Positions 37,478 through 50,400 of a stretch of DNA of 64,000 nt are shown piece by piece. The position numbers and the translations under genes are program-made. Under the pieces are notes generated by a model. The model made no database searches. It was not told the DNA's origin and saw only the letters and a program-made list of their open reading frames with translations. Source of the stretch: Sipunculus nudus (Eukaryota; Annelida; Sipuncula; Golfingiida; Sipunculidae); the NCBI GenBank assembly GCA_026874595.1, contig CM049318.1, positions 38,525,956-38,589,955 of the forward strand, in the 5' to 3' direction. Each line of letters starts with the position of its first letter. The first letter of the stretch is position 1.

Positions 37478-38152
37478 CTTAGACTTTAGATTAATAAATT
37501 TTCATTTAAAATTTGAACAATTTATTTCTAAGCAGTAAATTTAAGATAATTTTCATGATTTTTTTTTTACTTACAATGTATTCTCAATTTTGATATTCAA
37601 AATTGTGTATGCACAATGGATGCCGATTTTGTAAGAGAAGGACCACATACGTGATAAAAAAGTGTTTCGCCATATTGAATATATAATAAATTATGTTATA
37701 TATGTTATGAAAATTTAATGAAATAGAAACATATAATGTGCAAAAACATATTTATATGTTTATTTTATGACTATATAGAATAATTATTTTATAAAATTTT
37801 TAATAAGTAAAAATTCTAACATACATATATATATATATATATGTATATTAATGCTTAGAGTATACACATGGGATTATTTGAAAAAAAGTATACTGATATT
37901 AACCATTTAGGCTTGTGCTGGCATTAAAACATGAAGTATTTACCTGTCTCGGCTGTATTCCGTGCATGAACAGGACCAAAAGAGGCTGCGAGGGCTGCTG
38001 GGAGAGGTTTTTGAAATACGCAAATTTACGAGAGCCTGCGCCTTATAGTGAGTTTGCGAAGTTTTGAACACATCAAAAATCAGTCTGCGAGAGGTTTGTT
38101 AAAGGTTTTTGCTCGCAAATACCCTTGCGAGACCTTTGATCACATAGGCCCT
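37099..38152. repeat. Inverted repeat of GGCCTATGTGATC-bearing segments
   Basis: GGGCCTATGTGATC at about 37099 is mirrored by GATCACATAGGCCC ending near 38152. Further inward both arms hold TCGCA-rich stretches (CTCGCAAATACC, CTCTCGCAG). They look like two inverted copies of one element family, the left one inside element C. Confidence 0.5.
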
Positions 38153-39313
38153 GGTTGTAAGACAGAAGTTGCATTTGTGAATGCTTATGCGACACGTGAT
38201 GCGACCTGTGGCGATAGATCCTTGTTGCAGCCTATCCCGGGACCAAATGGTCGCAAGCGATGGCATCCCTATTAAGTATTGGGCTTGCACGAACGCGAGC
38301 GCGATAAAAATCGATTCTGTGATAATGTCACTGGAGCGTTTCCATTCGCGCGTCAGCGAACACGACAGCAGGAGCGAACGCTAGCGCGATTTTTTTTAAC
38401 CGCGCAAGGAATTTGCGTGGGAATTCCTTAAAATTACCTCACGAAGGGAAGGCATCCTGTGTTTACAGCACGTGCCTAAAGCAAAGCCAGCACGAGTGAA
38501 GAAAGAGATGATGTTCAATGATGGTGATGTGGATAGATTGGTTAAATTAATAAATGAAAAGCACTATATAATGTTATACGATGCCACATCTATCACAATG
38601 ACGTTTAAATGATTAGTAACGTGTGAAAATAGAAATGGGAGACGTAGAGGGAACGTAACTTCAAACACGTATGTTCTTTATTTTCTTAAAAATACAGATC
38701 TGAAGATGTCCTTAATGCCTGGATAATCACTTTGGTAAGTTCTGCAAAATTCCCCAAATAGAAACCTTAATTTCTTTAATAGAAATGCACAGAAAAAACA
38801 CTAGAAATCGCGTTCCGCGTCAAGTATATGGAAACACACCGCCATCGGTTCGCGACCTATATTCGCGTTCACCTCCACGTTCGTTCACGCGTTCGCTCTA
38901 ATGGAAACATAGCTTTATCCCAATGGACACAAAAATTTAATAGCCAATGTAAAACCCTTGCACAAAGTTTCGTGAAAATTGGTTCAGCGATGTTTGTATA
39001 ATCCTGTAAACAACGAACGTGCGATAATCAAACAAACAAACACGGGTAAATATTTAACCTCCTTCCGCTGCCTTTAGTGTCAGCTGAGCTATGCAGGTGT
39101 ATCACATTAAATTAATGCAAGCCAATTCATTTAATGCAAGTTATATGATCACAGTTACTAACCCCTAAGACCCCTCAACCTTTTAGTGCTTTGTATATAT
39201 ATGCATACATGTATATATGTGTGTTTGTTAGTCTGTATACTTGACCTACAACAATGAATATATGAAGTGCCAGCCGGTTGACATATATATATATATATAT
39301 AATATGTTCTCAC
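37478..39313. other. Intergenic or intronic, element-rich
   Basis: Apart from the inverted-repeat elements, this stretch holds an AT-rich part near 37380-37900 and, on the plus strand, an isolated exon-like unit near 38698-38732 (acceptor AAAAATACAG, donor GTAAGT) without a partner. Nothing further is supported. Confidence 0.35.
38278..38926. mobile_element. Inverted-repeat element D (MITE-like)
   Basis: GCGTTTCCATTCGCGCG near 38336 is mirrored by GCGTTCGCTCTAATGGAAACAT near 38900, and ATTGGG/CCCAAT stand at the outer ends. The arms are CG-rich against an AT-rich background. Confidence 0.4.
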
Positions 39314-39405
39314 CTAGGTCTGATCAATCCCGGTACGATGGTCATAGAAATGTCTGAGCCAAGTGGGTCTTGAAAACGGAGTCTAAGTCCAAGTTCTCGT
39401 ATCAG
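39314..39405 (-). CDS. Unidentified minus-strand gene, exon b
   Basis: 92 bases are open from the acceptor at phase 0 to a CCTAG|GTGAGA donor at phase 2. It encodes LIRELGLRLRFQDPLGSDIS and a following GLIRP. Confidence 0.45.
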
Positions 39406-41100
39406 CTGATTGTGATATATACTATTTAATAATGATAAGAGGGTCGAAATGGAACAACCCAATTACATTTGACCTTAGATTCTCAAATATTTTCCGTAAC
39501 TCATGTAGGCTCTTCAGATTAGTTGGTCCATTTAAGTGAAATATTGGCACTGACATTCTTGATATGTCGGTCATTAAACTGGGTGTTGGCCTACCTGGCC
39601 GCCTCGTTTAGTGTCGGATGTCTATAATTAGTTTTGTTTAGTCACTGTTATTGAAGGTATTACCCTTTCTGGGCTGTTCTATTGCGCATATGCCTTTTCG
39701 AAAGATCTTTTCTTTCTATGTTGCATTCTTTTTCCTTTAATATTAACATTTTATTTTTACATGTGTCTATTAACTTGGTTTGGGGAGTAGACAGTGCTTC
39801 CAGTTTCCTTAGTCCTGATGTTTTCTGTTTCTCGATCTTCCAATTACTTATTTTCCATCTCTTCTGTTTTCAGGTCTCTTCCACACTCAATTTCCATCTC
39901 TTCCAGATTCTTGATTTTTTTATTTCTCCCAAATCCTTGATTTCCGATCTCTTTTGCTAACTTTCCGATTTCTTCCGATTCCTCGATTCCCGACCTTCTC
40001 CGATTCTTTGATATCGGATCTCTTCAGAATCATTGGTTTTTCAAACTCTTCCAATTCCTTGATTGCTTATCTCTTTCTATTCTTTGATTTATTTATTTAT
40101 TTTAACTATATATATATATTCCGAACACAAGATTTATGATATCTACTGATTTTTTTTCTGATAGCTTTTGATTTCTTGATTTCCAATCTCTTTTATATAT
40201 TTTGATACATATCTGAATTTAATGAATGAAAAAGCAAGTGGGCTTCCAAATTTCTTTTATCTGATCTCTTCTAGTTTTGATCTATTCCGATTTATCTCTT
40301 CCAAATTCTTGATTTTCGATTAAAAAAAATCAGTCTATTCCATTTTCTTGCCCTCTCTAAGCTTTCTTGCCCACTGCAATTAATACATTGTCTTAGATAC
40401 ATATTAATCTTTTATTTCTATGTACGCACATGCATAGGGCTCTCTCTTATTTGTAGGATACCAGACAAAATAAGTACATGGACCTATTATTGTTTAGTGG
40501 CCGAAAAATATTCAACGTCATCTGGTGTTGACTTGATGAAACAGTGCTTAGTAAATCTACAAGGAAAACATGTAACAAATTGGAAAAATACACTAATAAC
40601 ATATGCTAAGAAAGACTGTGAATAGCAATTTTTTGCTATTTTTGTAAAATGTGAATAAAAAAAGGATGAATAATTATTTAATTTTGCTAAACCCTGAAAA
40701 CCAAATACGCCACTAATGATCAGTCAAGCTTTTTTGATAACGAATAAATACCACGTGACACGTGATATATCGCCAGTCATTACAATGAAAAACCTGCTTA
40801 TTGCTCAAACATGTACACAGACACAACACTTGTTAGTAAACTCAAATGATAACTCGCCAAGGTCCACGCACTGGGTCCGTTGACCAAGGGTTTGATAATA
40901 AATATTTCAGTATCGGCGATACTGTTACCTCTGTGTATATATTGATAAGCCCATTGTAAATGATAGCCTTTACAGCGGGACATATCTGATCATTGATCCG
41001 TTGGGTTATGCTAGGTGATTCAACCTCACGCCCAGCTGAGTCTATCATTCCAATTTTATTACTGCCCGGCAGCTTGAAGAATGCAGTGCATAGATTTAAA
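39314..41100 (-). CDS. Unidentified gene, two phase-compatible exons (partial)
   Basis: Two minus-strand segments, 41100-40929 and 39405-39314, are fully open and join at phase 0 with GT..AG borders (donor GAG|GTAACAG, acceptor ATATCACAATCAG). Together they encode about 87 residues, including FFKLPGSNKIGMIDSAGREV, INDQICPAVKAIIYNGL and FQDPLGSDISMTIVPGLIRP. The amino-acid mix looks like a soluble folded protein. The first exon begins at an acceptor with one extra base, so coding sequence should continue upstream (higher coordinates) unless the inner ATG (MIDSAGREV) is the start. The second ends at phase 2 with a GTGAGA donor. A candidate next exon of 42 bases is at 37985-37944 (donor CAG|GTAAATAC). 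I do not recognise the family. It reads away from the SLC7 gene, whose coding start is 657 bases away. Confidence 0.45.
39790..40340 (+). repeat. Degenerate pyrimidine-rich repeat
   Basis: Phrases such as CTTGATTTCCGATCTCTT and TCTTCCAATTCCTTGATT recur with a spacing of roughly 20-30 bases. This makes Ser/Phe-rich chance frames. It is a decayed minisatellite. Confidence 0.55.
40929..41100 (-). CDS. Unidentified minus-strand gene, exon a
   Basis: 172 bases are open throughout in one frame, between AACTTTACCTAG and GTAACAG, ending at phase 0. The encoded stretch carries DSAGREVESPS and QICPAVKAIIYNGLINIYTE. Confidence 0.5.
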
Positions 41101-41756
41101 CTAGGTAAAGTTTGGTCATATATTTGTAATAATTTGGATACAATTTTAACTTTATAGTCTTCTGAATCTACTAATTTATTGACTTTACTTTAAGTCATAA
41201 ACAAATTGACCGTTTACCACTTATTGGTTGGTTATTAACTACGTTTAGCTAATGCTTCGTATGCTATGAGAATAATAAATAGATATTTATACGTCATATA
41301 TATGTGTGTGTGTGTGTGTGAGGGTGTGTTTGTGTGTGCGTCACCCATTCATTCTATTCTTGCAAGGAATATGATCAGAAAGCTTTCTTTTATATTCTTG
41401 GTCTAACAACTAGGTCTCCGCGTGTTTAAAATAGTAAATTCGTCACGAATTAGTTGCTAGGCGTTCATATTAAAACTTTTCCCACTGCGTTTTTTAACTG
41501 ACCTCGATTTTCTTTAATGCACAGAGCAGAATAAAAATATAAGACTTTCAAGAGATTGTTTGTGAAGAAGGACGGAGGCTGGTATTAAAATTTGTCAAAT
41601 TGATTCTTTTTATTACAGGAAAAACAGAAGAAGAATCAATGGTGGAAAAAGGTGAAATATCAGGTCACGGACGATGACAAATAAATCTGATTAATTACAA
41701 TTTTGTAGAAAAATAAACAGGATAACTGCAAATAGTGAACTTCTGGCGCGGACAAC

Positions 41757-42081
41757 ATGGCACGAAACGGAATAGACCTTTCAAAACGCCCAGCAGACGA
41801 TGGCACCGCTTCCGGGACTGCGGACTCAACTTCCGGTGCAGACGAGAAAGAGGATAGCGGGAAATCTGGAGTATACATGGAGCGTCACATAGGGTTGCTC
41901 AAGGCGACAGGGATACTTGTAGGCCAGGTGATCGGGACAGGGATTTTCATCACCCCAAAAGGTGTTACGAGAAACATCGGGTCTGTCGGGGCGTCTCTCA
42001 TCGTCTGGGCGTTTTGCGGGGTCAACAACTTCATGGGGTCCCTGATGTACGCCGAGATGGGCGGGATGGTTCCTCAACAAG
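41757..42081 (+). CDS. SLC7 exon 1
   Basis: It encodes residues 1-108: the acidic cytosolic N-terminus, TM1 and most of TM2. The exon probably begins at 41619 after TTTTTATTACAG, so at least one 5' untranslated exon lies upstream. A 12-codon upstream frame starts at 41634. The donor is GTTTGT, phase 1. Confidence 0.9.
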
Positions 42082-42102
42082 GTTTGTCTGCTCACAGTCG
42101 TA

Positions 42103-42145
<43 letters not shown>

Positions 42146-44356
42146 GGGTTGAAATTTCTTTCCTTCCTAGGGAAGATAGGTAAATTTCCGGGAAGTATAA
42201 GGGAAGTTTCTCGGAAGAAAAGTGAGGTGGTGTAGAATTTTTTTTACATTTTGTACAAACTTTTAATTTATTAAACACATGTAACAGAGAAGCACTGAAT
42301 AATCTTATGCATTATTTACACATTTAGTTCTACTGAAATTTCAAAGAATTTAATAAAAAATAAAACTGACAAATTGAGGACAGTGACACTGACCACTCAC
42401 CTCAATCATTACAATCATTAATACTGATACAGGTCACTTCCGTCAGTGTTTTTCATGTGCATGTAAGGCCAAAAATATCATAAGATTTCCTTTGTTATGT
42501 AGTGCAGGTAAAAACCTGTCAGAAAATTCTGTAATTTTCATGCTTTTCCTGATCACATGACATTTTTATCGAAACATACAAAAAAGGTAAAAAATAATAT
42601 ATCGCCGGCCCGCACTGATTTCTGGAAAAAATGCCTGAGAACCATTCCTATTTTTGTTGCCTAAGATCTCTTAATTTATTTACTAAACAGGTAAATAAGC
42701 ACTTTATCTGCTCAACAAATTTCTCATAGTTTCTGCATCTTCTTAATCCAAGCTAATTCTGTCCTTGATATATTGAAGCTGGACTGCCTCCTTGCATGGT
42801 TTGGCGGCATTTTTGTCATCATTTTTTTTTAATTACGCCTAGGGAGCGAGCGCCCAGGTAATGGGTCCTGGAACCTACCAACTGGAGCGCTCGGAGGGTT
42901 TAAACATCTTCATTCAGTCAGTGTGAGTTCAATGTATTAGGAGAAACCAGAGATCTCGGCGGTGCTCCATTTCGCTGACCAGCGTTAGCGAGAACACCAA
43001 TGAATGTTTATAAAAAACATTGAAGTTGTCGTTACCCATTATTAAAAAAAATTGATCGCTTGTTATACATTTATGATGCATATATGTATATATAAATGAA
43101 TTACAAACCATCCATAACAAAAATTGGGTAAAAATATTAAAGCGTAAAACCAGGCTGCAGTAGACGCGTAGTTGGCAATGATCGTTAAAGTATAAGTCCC
43201 ATAGAGGGCCCGGCAGAGCTACGGCTGTGCCACGAATAGGTCCGGGGTGATCCGGGGTGTAAGCCGTAGCGCTGCCGGGATGGTCCTGGACGGTCCGATG
43301 CTCTGTCGGGACGATTCGGGGCTCAACCTGGACACTTCGGGGTAATCCGAGGTGCTGCCACGGTGGTCTGGGGCTTTCCGTGGCTGTGCCGGGGTTATTT
43401 CCAGTGCAACCGGGGTGCTACCGGGATGGTTCATGGCGCTGTCGGGACAATCCTGGGCTCTACCGTTGTGCTGCTGCGTGAAATGGCGATTTCTGCCAAA
43501 AAAAAAACACCCCGGATCACCACGGATCTACCCGGATCGCATCCATAGTACTGCCTGCTTCAGTGGGACTGTAGCTTAACTCCCATGCAGGGAATTGACT
43601 CAGGCTGCCCGCTCCAACAAGTCGGACACCGTATGGATCTTTACATGCGCTCTATGAGGCTTTCTGATTAGGTTGTAATGCTGATTAGGTTGTAATGTAG
43701 GATTTTTCTCCCAGATAATATAAAAAACAGGAATTTAATTTTAACATCACCAACTTTATCATATAGGCATTGATGGGTGAGTCCACTTATAGTGTAGGGG
43801 GGATGTATATATCCAGGGTATATGGAATTACCTATACTCCCTCTCCGATTAGAAAGAAAGAGAAACTGTTTTTTTTTTACCAAAATGAAATTCCATTGCT
43901 ATCAGGGTGACAATGAATATGGATGGAATTGCACTTGAACCATTGGATGAAAAAACCTGGCCGACAGCTCATATCCAGGAAAAGCCTAAAGTTCCTTTTG
44001 ATCTGGCAGTATATATTATATAAAACCATTAATGTCCTAATGTGTTTCCCATCCCCCACTTTGTTATGGTGTCAAGTATTATTTGTTATTAGTGTTGTGT
44101 TATCCAACAAAACACATCAAATAATCATCAAGTTATCACTACATACGAATTCAAACCATGCACTAGTAACTACACTAATGAGTGTACATTTTTATATAAA
44201 GTCCAAATGGGCTGCACTGTCTAAGCATTGTGACATATCTGACAGCATGACTCATACATTAATTTGCTTGTGGCTCTGAGACTGTAGAATGTAAAATGTC
44301 TTCCAATAATAAGGTGACAAGTCCATTTGCAGGTATTTATTTATTTTATATTTTTT

Positions 44357-44403
<47 letters not shown>

Positions 44404-47400
44404 ACCACTGCTGCTTAGCAACTTCGGCTGTATTCCCCGTTTGTTGCTCTGCTGAACATACTGGTGTGTGCAAGAGGGAGAACATGTTGTCTTTCTCCTT
44501 ATTATTTCCAGGAATCTGTAACTTCTAGATTTGGCAGTCTTACTTCATCTTCCCTCTTCGTAATTTTATTTAACTGTCTACTTTGTTTTCTGTGTGGCAG
44601 TAAATTTTCAATTTCAAGGACAAATATTGCCAATAATGCAGGTTAGAATCACTTCCTTCAAATAAATTGATTTGCAGGCAGGCACGCTCGTCAATGTAGG
44701 ATTTTACCCACATATAATATAAATAACACAGGAATTTAAGTTTAACATCACCAAATAGTCTGTCTGAATTAGGAATGATTATCAATTATAGGCCAAAATA
44801 TGATACTGCCAGTCAATGCATGGGTTGTACGCTTTTCTATATATATATAAAGGATCGCGGGCTACTCAGCTTCGTCGGTGCTGAACTACCTCCATCTCCT
44901 GATACGTGGAGACCCCAGCTACACACTATGTGACTTACCTACGAGCCATAGGGTGAGGTCTACACTCTAAACCCGCTAGTTAGAAAAGTGATGATGCCTC
45001 CCTCTCTGACCCTCTGGCTGAGATTTATCTTACGGGCATTAATGGTTGAGTCCACTTTTAGTGTAGGCGGGGGGGGGGGGGGGGGGGGGTTAAGAGTATA
45101 TGGAATATCCTTCAAGGTAACTGGCGTAGTGGTCAGCAGAAACCCGCAGCTCACAACAAAGGACTGTATAGGGACTAGCTTCTGTTGGTTGTAGTTTAAA
45201 AGTCGCTGAATCAACCGGGTTCATTTATGTATCATTATGTTGCTTGTATTTGACCAAACTTGTGGTTGGTTATTTAGGGATAACGTTTTGTAATATTTAA
45301 GAAATTAACGACGATGTCACAAAACGAGGAGATTATGCCTGTTAATAATACACTTAATCCAGTTGTAGGGAAAATTTATTAAAGTCTCATTTTAACATCT
45401 GTTTCCATATTTGCTAGGTTATCTCACAGATATGCTAGTGTTATTCATATTAAAATTAATAACTTTTTAGACAGGTTATTCGTGATAAAAGCTTAGATTG
45501 GAAACACAGATTTGACGGTCATTGGTACCATACACCAAGGTACAAGTTAGCCTCAGGCTATGACTGTTTCGTTTAGGTTTGAAGCTTCCGGACGGTCAGC
45601 TATAAATAAGTCCAGCAGACTTAGTCTAGCAATCTAGTGGCTTAGCGAATAGGTAATGTTATAGTAATTCTGTAATTTGGGTGAAATCAGCAATTTAATA
45701 GATCAACAGAAGGCTACGGGGCTTTTATTTCTTTACAATGTGTGATTATACGAATACAAACATACTTCTACAGAACGGATTTCCTTCGTGACTGTGTGCT
45801 GTCAGAGTGGAGTTTATGTGTGCGAGTGTATCCCCAACTGCACATAATGACAATTTTGAGATTTTCGTTATTACTCCACAAAGTCTGGACAAACTTAACA
45901 AACCACGCTTTAGCCGTTAAATCTGTGGACTAAGATTGTGTCCATCTTTATTATTCAATTTTAGACAAAAAGCCCTGGAAATTGCAAAGTACACCCATAA
46001 AAAAGCAGTTACACCTCAGTAGGTTTTCAGACATCCTGAAGGTTTGTGTGCACACCCGTTACATAAATATGGTTATAAAAAAACAGTGATGTATTACTCG
46101 AGTCCATTTTTAGGGACATGGACTCGAGGGTTGTGGACTCGGACTTGTACTCAGACTAGGAAGTAAGGACTCAAAAAATCAGGCCGAGTCCATCTCCAGT
46201 CCAATAAAAATAAATATATTACTTGTGTACATGTGCGACCTACTTACAGAATATTACAAAATAATAACACAATATATACTAAGCTTTGCTCAGCATCGGG
46301 GGATATAAATGCAGTTGACTACTATAGTAAAAAAATGTGTGAACTAACTTAAAGATGTATGATAATCTGAAATTTCTATTTTAAATTGCTTTTTAAGGAC
46401 ATTAGTATTGGACTCTGACTTTGACTTTGACTCAAGTGGCCTGGACTAGGTCTTTGACTCAAGTGGCCTGGACTAGGACTTTGACTCAAGTGGCCTGGAC
46501 TAGGACTTTGACTCAAGTGGCCTTGACTAGGAATTTGACTCAAGTGGCCTGGACTAGGACTTTGGCTCAAGTAGCCTGGACTAGGACTTTGACTCAAGTA
46601 GGCTGGACTAGGATTTTGACTCAAGTGGCCTGGCCTCGGACTTTGACTCAAGTGGTCTGGACTAGGACTTTGACACAAGTGGCCTGGACTAGGACTTTGA
46701 CTCAAGTAGCCTGGACTAGGACTTTGACTCAAGTAGGCTGGACTAGGACTTTGACTCAAATAACCTGGACTAGGACTTTGACTCAAGTAGCCTGGACTAG
46801 GACTTTGACTCAAGTAGCCTGGACTAGGACTATGACTCTAGTAGCTTGGACTAGGACTTTGACTCAAGTGGCCTAGACTCGGACTTTGACTCAAGTGGCC
46901 TGGACTCGGACTATGACTCAAGTGGCCTGGACTCTGACTTTGATTCAAGTGGCCTCAGGCTGGACTCTGACTTTCACTCAAGTGGCCTGGACTAGGACTT
47001 TGACTCAAGTGACCTGGACTAGGACTTTGACTCAAGTGGCCTGGACTCTGACTTTGACTCAAGTGGCCTGGACTCTGCCTATGACTCAAGTGGCCTGGAC
47101 TAGCACTTGAGTCAAGTAGCCTGGACTCTGCCTTTGACTTGAGTGACCTGGACTAGGATTTTGACTCAAGTGGCCTGGACTCTGACTTTGACTCAAGTGG
47201 CCTGGACTAGGACTTTGACTCAAGTGGCCTGGACTAGGACTTGACTCAAGTGGCCTGGACTAGGACTTTGAATCAAGTGGCCTGGACTAGGACTTGCACT
47301 TGGATTCGGAAGATTTGGACTCGACTACATCAATGGTGAAAAAAATCCATCTGTAAAAACAAAAATTACAATACTATATATTCATTCATGGGAAGAATGG

Positions 47401-47429
47401 TGGGAAGAAAGCATTTCTTACATTTTATA

Positions 47430-47470
<41 letters not shown>

Positions 47471-50400
47471 TTATTTATATATAATGTGTCTATATGTAGT
47501 CTTGTTGTAAGACTGAATGATTGTGTTGGTCAATTTATATTATTGCCGTTTAGGAGAAGTTAAATTCCCGGTCGGGACCAAACTTTGTTTTCATCATTAT
47601 GAGTTGAATCATAGGCCCTTGAAGGCACCAGTAATATAAATTTTAATGTCTTATGGCCTCATAGTCTTACTAAACAAACATATGTGAGGAACATAGGTAA
47701 CGGCAACCCTTCATGATTTGAATGCTATTAATGGGCTACCTTTGAACAAGATTATTGTTATTTATGGTAACTAACGCCTTTGCTTCTCAGCGTCACCTAT
47801 TATTCAAACGTGTAACGATTTAGAAATTTAAAATATCTATCTGTTTGTTTAAACGTTAGCTTTGATCATATTTTGGCTCAACGCAGTGAAACTTTATGTA
47901 TTCTCATTGACAATCCACTCAAATGTATACAAAGAAATTACACCTAGTTTTAATGCCTTATTCAAACATTATATTTTTCACTAAAGGAACACAAGAAGGC
48001 TGAAATGCAATAGCGGTTTTACCGTAATTAATATTGAAGATTTACCGTAATTAATATTGAAGACATATTTTAAAGTACCCCATTATATATACTATCTATC
48101 AACAGGTGGTGAATTCGCCTTCGTGAAGGAATCTTTCGGTGAGGTAGCGGCCTTTACTACAATTTGGAGCTACGCGTTTGCTATCCGGCCATGTTCCTTC
48201 GCCATCATGGGGAGAGCCGGGACAGAGTATCTACTTCAAATCTTCTTCCCACAATGCAAGACTCCTCTTGTCATAACCACATGCGGAGCAGTAGCACTTG
48301 TCGGTAAGGATCATCAATGTAGTAGACAAATCATTTATTTAAGGTTAATGGACTCCCGACCACACAAGCTACACTTGACGGCGAGGACTGACACTTAGAT
48401 TACGGGTGCGATAAATATTATCTACAAAGATAATATTGATTTATATCTCAAATGATAATTGTGAATGACAAATATCTTTATGGCGAGGTGCCTGGTACCC
48501 GAACAAAGCAGTGCGCATGCTCGTGGGAAAGGTTTATTGTGACAGTTACTGCATGTATTTGTTTTATTATCTCGATCGGCAATGATGTACACTGGCGTAA
48601 TGTTTTCACCATATAAGTCTGCCTGTTGGACTCCTGTCTGTCCGTTTGTATATGTATGTTATTCGCTGATATTTATTATATATCTGTCTCGAAATAGATT
48701 TGGAAGAAAAAGAAATAGGTTCTGATATCTGGTAAAGGCAAAAGATACTTTTTGCGGCTGATTAGGCAAGACTGACATTGAAGTGACATTAATATAATTC
48801 AGCTTTGCTGGAGATATGCTCATCTTCTACCGAACCTCTGATATCGATTTCTTCACGATATTATTCCATTATTCTACACGGAAGACCAGTTTAATTCCGG
48901 ATACGATAGATAACGCTGCCTACGATACCCTGGTAAAATTAAAGTATCTGAATACTCATGTCAGAGTTCTAATATAACACGTGATGAAAATGGTTGATAT
49001 GACTCAAGATTCAAGAAGTACAAAATAACAATCAGAAACTCTAAAGATATAGGAATAAAACACACAAACAAGCAGGTAAACGTTAATCCAAGGCTCTTTT
49101 ATGCAAATACAGAGCAGTAAGAAAACTTGTTAACACCAAATACGCGAAAAGAGATTACTTTCACATAACCATCAATTGACGTAAACACAGGTAACACAAA
49201 TCAAATGTGGAATGCACTCAGATTTATTTTACCTAAAAAATCGAACGGTCAGCGATCTTCGAATCAAATTACAACGGACAAATTCAATGAATATCTTAGT
49301 CAGATTGGTGAATCTTTGTCGAGCCGGTTTCCTGATTCTCCTCAACTTGATGCAGGTGATTTTATTGATTCTCCAGTAAAAGATATCTTTTCCTTCTTAA
49401 TTAATGGTGTTTTTACTGAAATTATTAAACTGAAAGACTGTTTATAGTCTAAGATGTAATTGATATGGATACTCGACTTGTCAGATTAGTAGCCGAGTTT
49501 AACATACATGTATAATAAATCCCTTTCATATGGGTTGGTACCTATTGATTTGAACAAGGCAAGGATTACTCCTATTTATAAAGGGAAAGGAAAATTATAT
49601 GAAACGACATATTATCGACACATTTCAATTATTCCACATGTTGCTAATATTCTTGAGACATTAATTAAAAATCAAATAATAGAATTTATAAAGAACCATG
49701 ACCTAATTTCGTTATCAACACGCATATACATTTACCTGAAAGATCTACTTTAAGTGCCCTACACTCATTCACTGAAGATATTTATACACATATGGACAGA
49801 GGTGATATAGGTACAGCTTTCCATGTCGACCTAACTAAAGGTTTGACACTATTAATAACTCTTTACTTTTATGTAAACTCAGCCAGTTAGGCTTCACTTT
49901 AGAAACAGTGGCTTGGTTTGGTGCATATTTGAAAGATTGCTTTCAACTCGTGCGATGCAACGGTAAAACTTCAAAGGCTCATACGATTAATAACAGGGTG
50001 CCCCAATGTACTGTACTCAGCCCTATTCTCTTCTTTTGATATATTAATGACCTTTTTCATCGACTTAGACCTGCAAAATGTATGGCGTACGCTGATGACA
50101 CAACTGTCTATTGCCATGGAAATACAGTATCTGAGGTGCAGCAAAACTTACAAAATGCGGTCAATGTAGCTTGTAGTTGGTTTAATATAAATAGGTTAAC
50201 CGTTAACATTAACAAATCTACTGTCATGCTGATAAGTTCTAAAAGTAATCATAGTCTCTGTATCATTGCAAATGATATTCAGTTACCACAATCGTCTCAA
50301 ACTAAACCCCTAGGTGTAACCATAGATACTAATCTATCATGGCTGCCACATGAAACAGCGCTATGCAAAATATATTCATCAAATCTATAGCACTGTTACA

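Larger units (their letters stand above)
42142..48105. other. SLC7 intron 1, remaining sequence
   Basis: Apart from the repeats listed separately, the parts at 45100-46090 and 47470-48105 are AT-rich with no recognised feature. No further coding exon is needed, because exons 1 and 2 join within PQQ-GGEFAF, as in relatives. Confidence 0.5.

Noticed and set aside
36492-38384. Several frames of 60-100 codons
   Set aside because: They arise from GATCG/TCGCA-rich inverted-repeat elements and appear on both strands.
41826-42278. 150-codon minus-strand frame opposite SLC7 exon 1
   Set aside because: It is a shadow of the true exon extended by a (TA)n tract that codes for alternating Tyr and Ile.
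46376-47110. Long repeat-peptide frames on both strands (SQSPSPGYL and LTQVAWTRT types)
   Set aside because: They follow automatically from a 27-base unit without stops. They lie inside an intron and show no start, splice or codon evidence.
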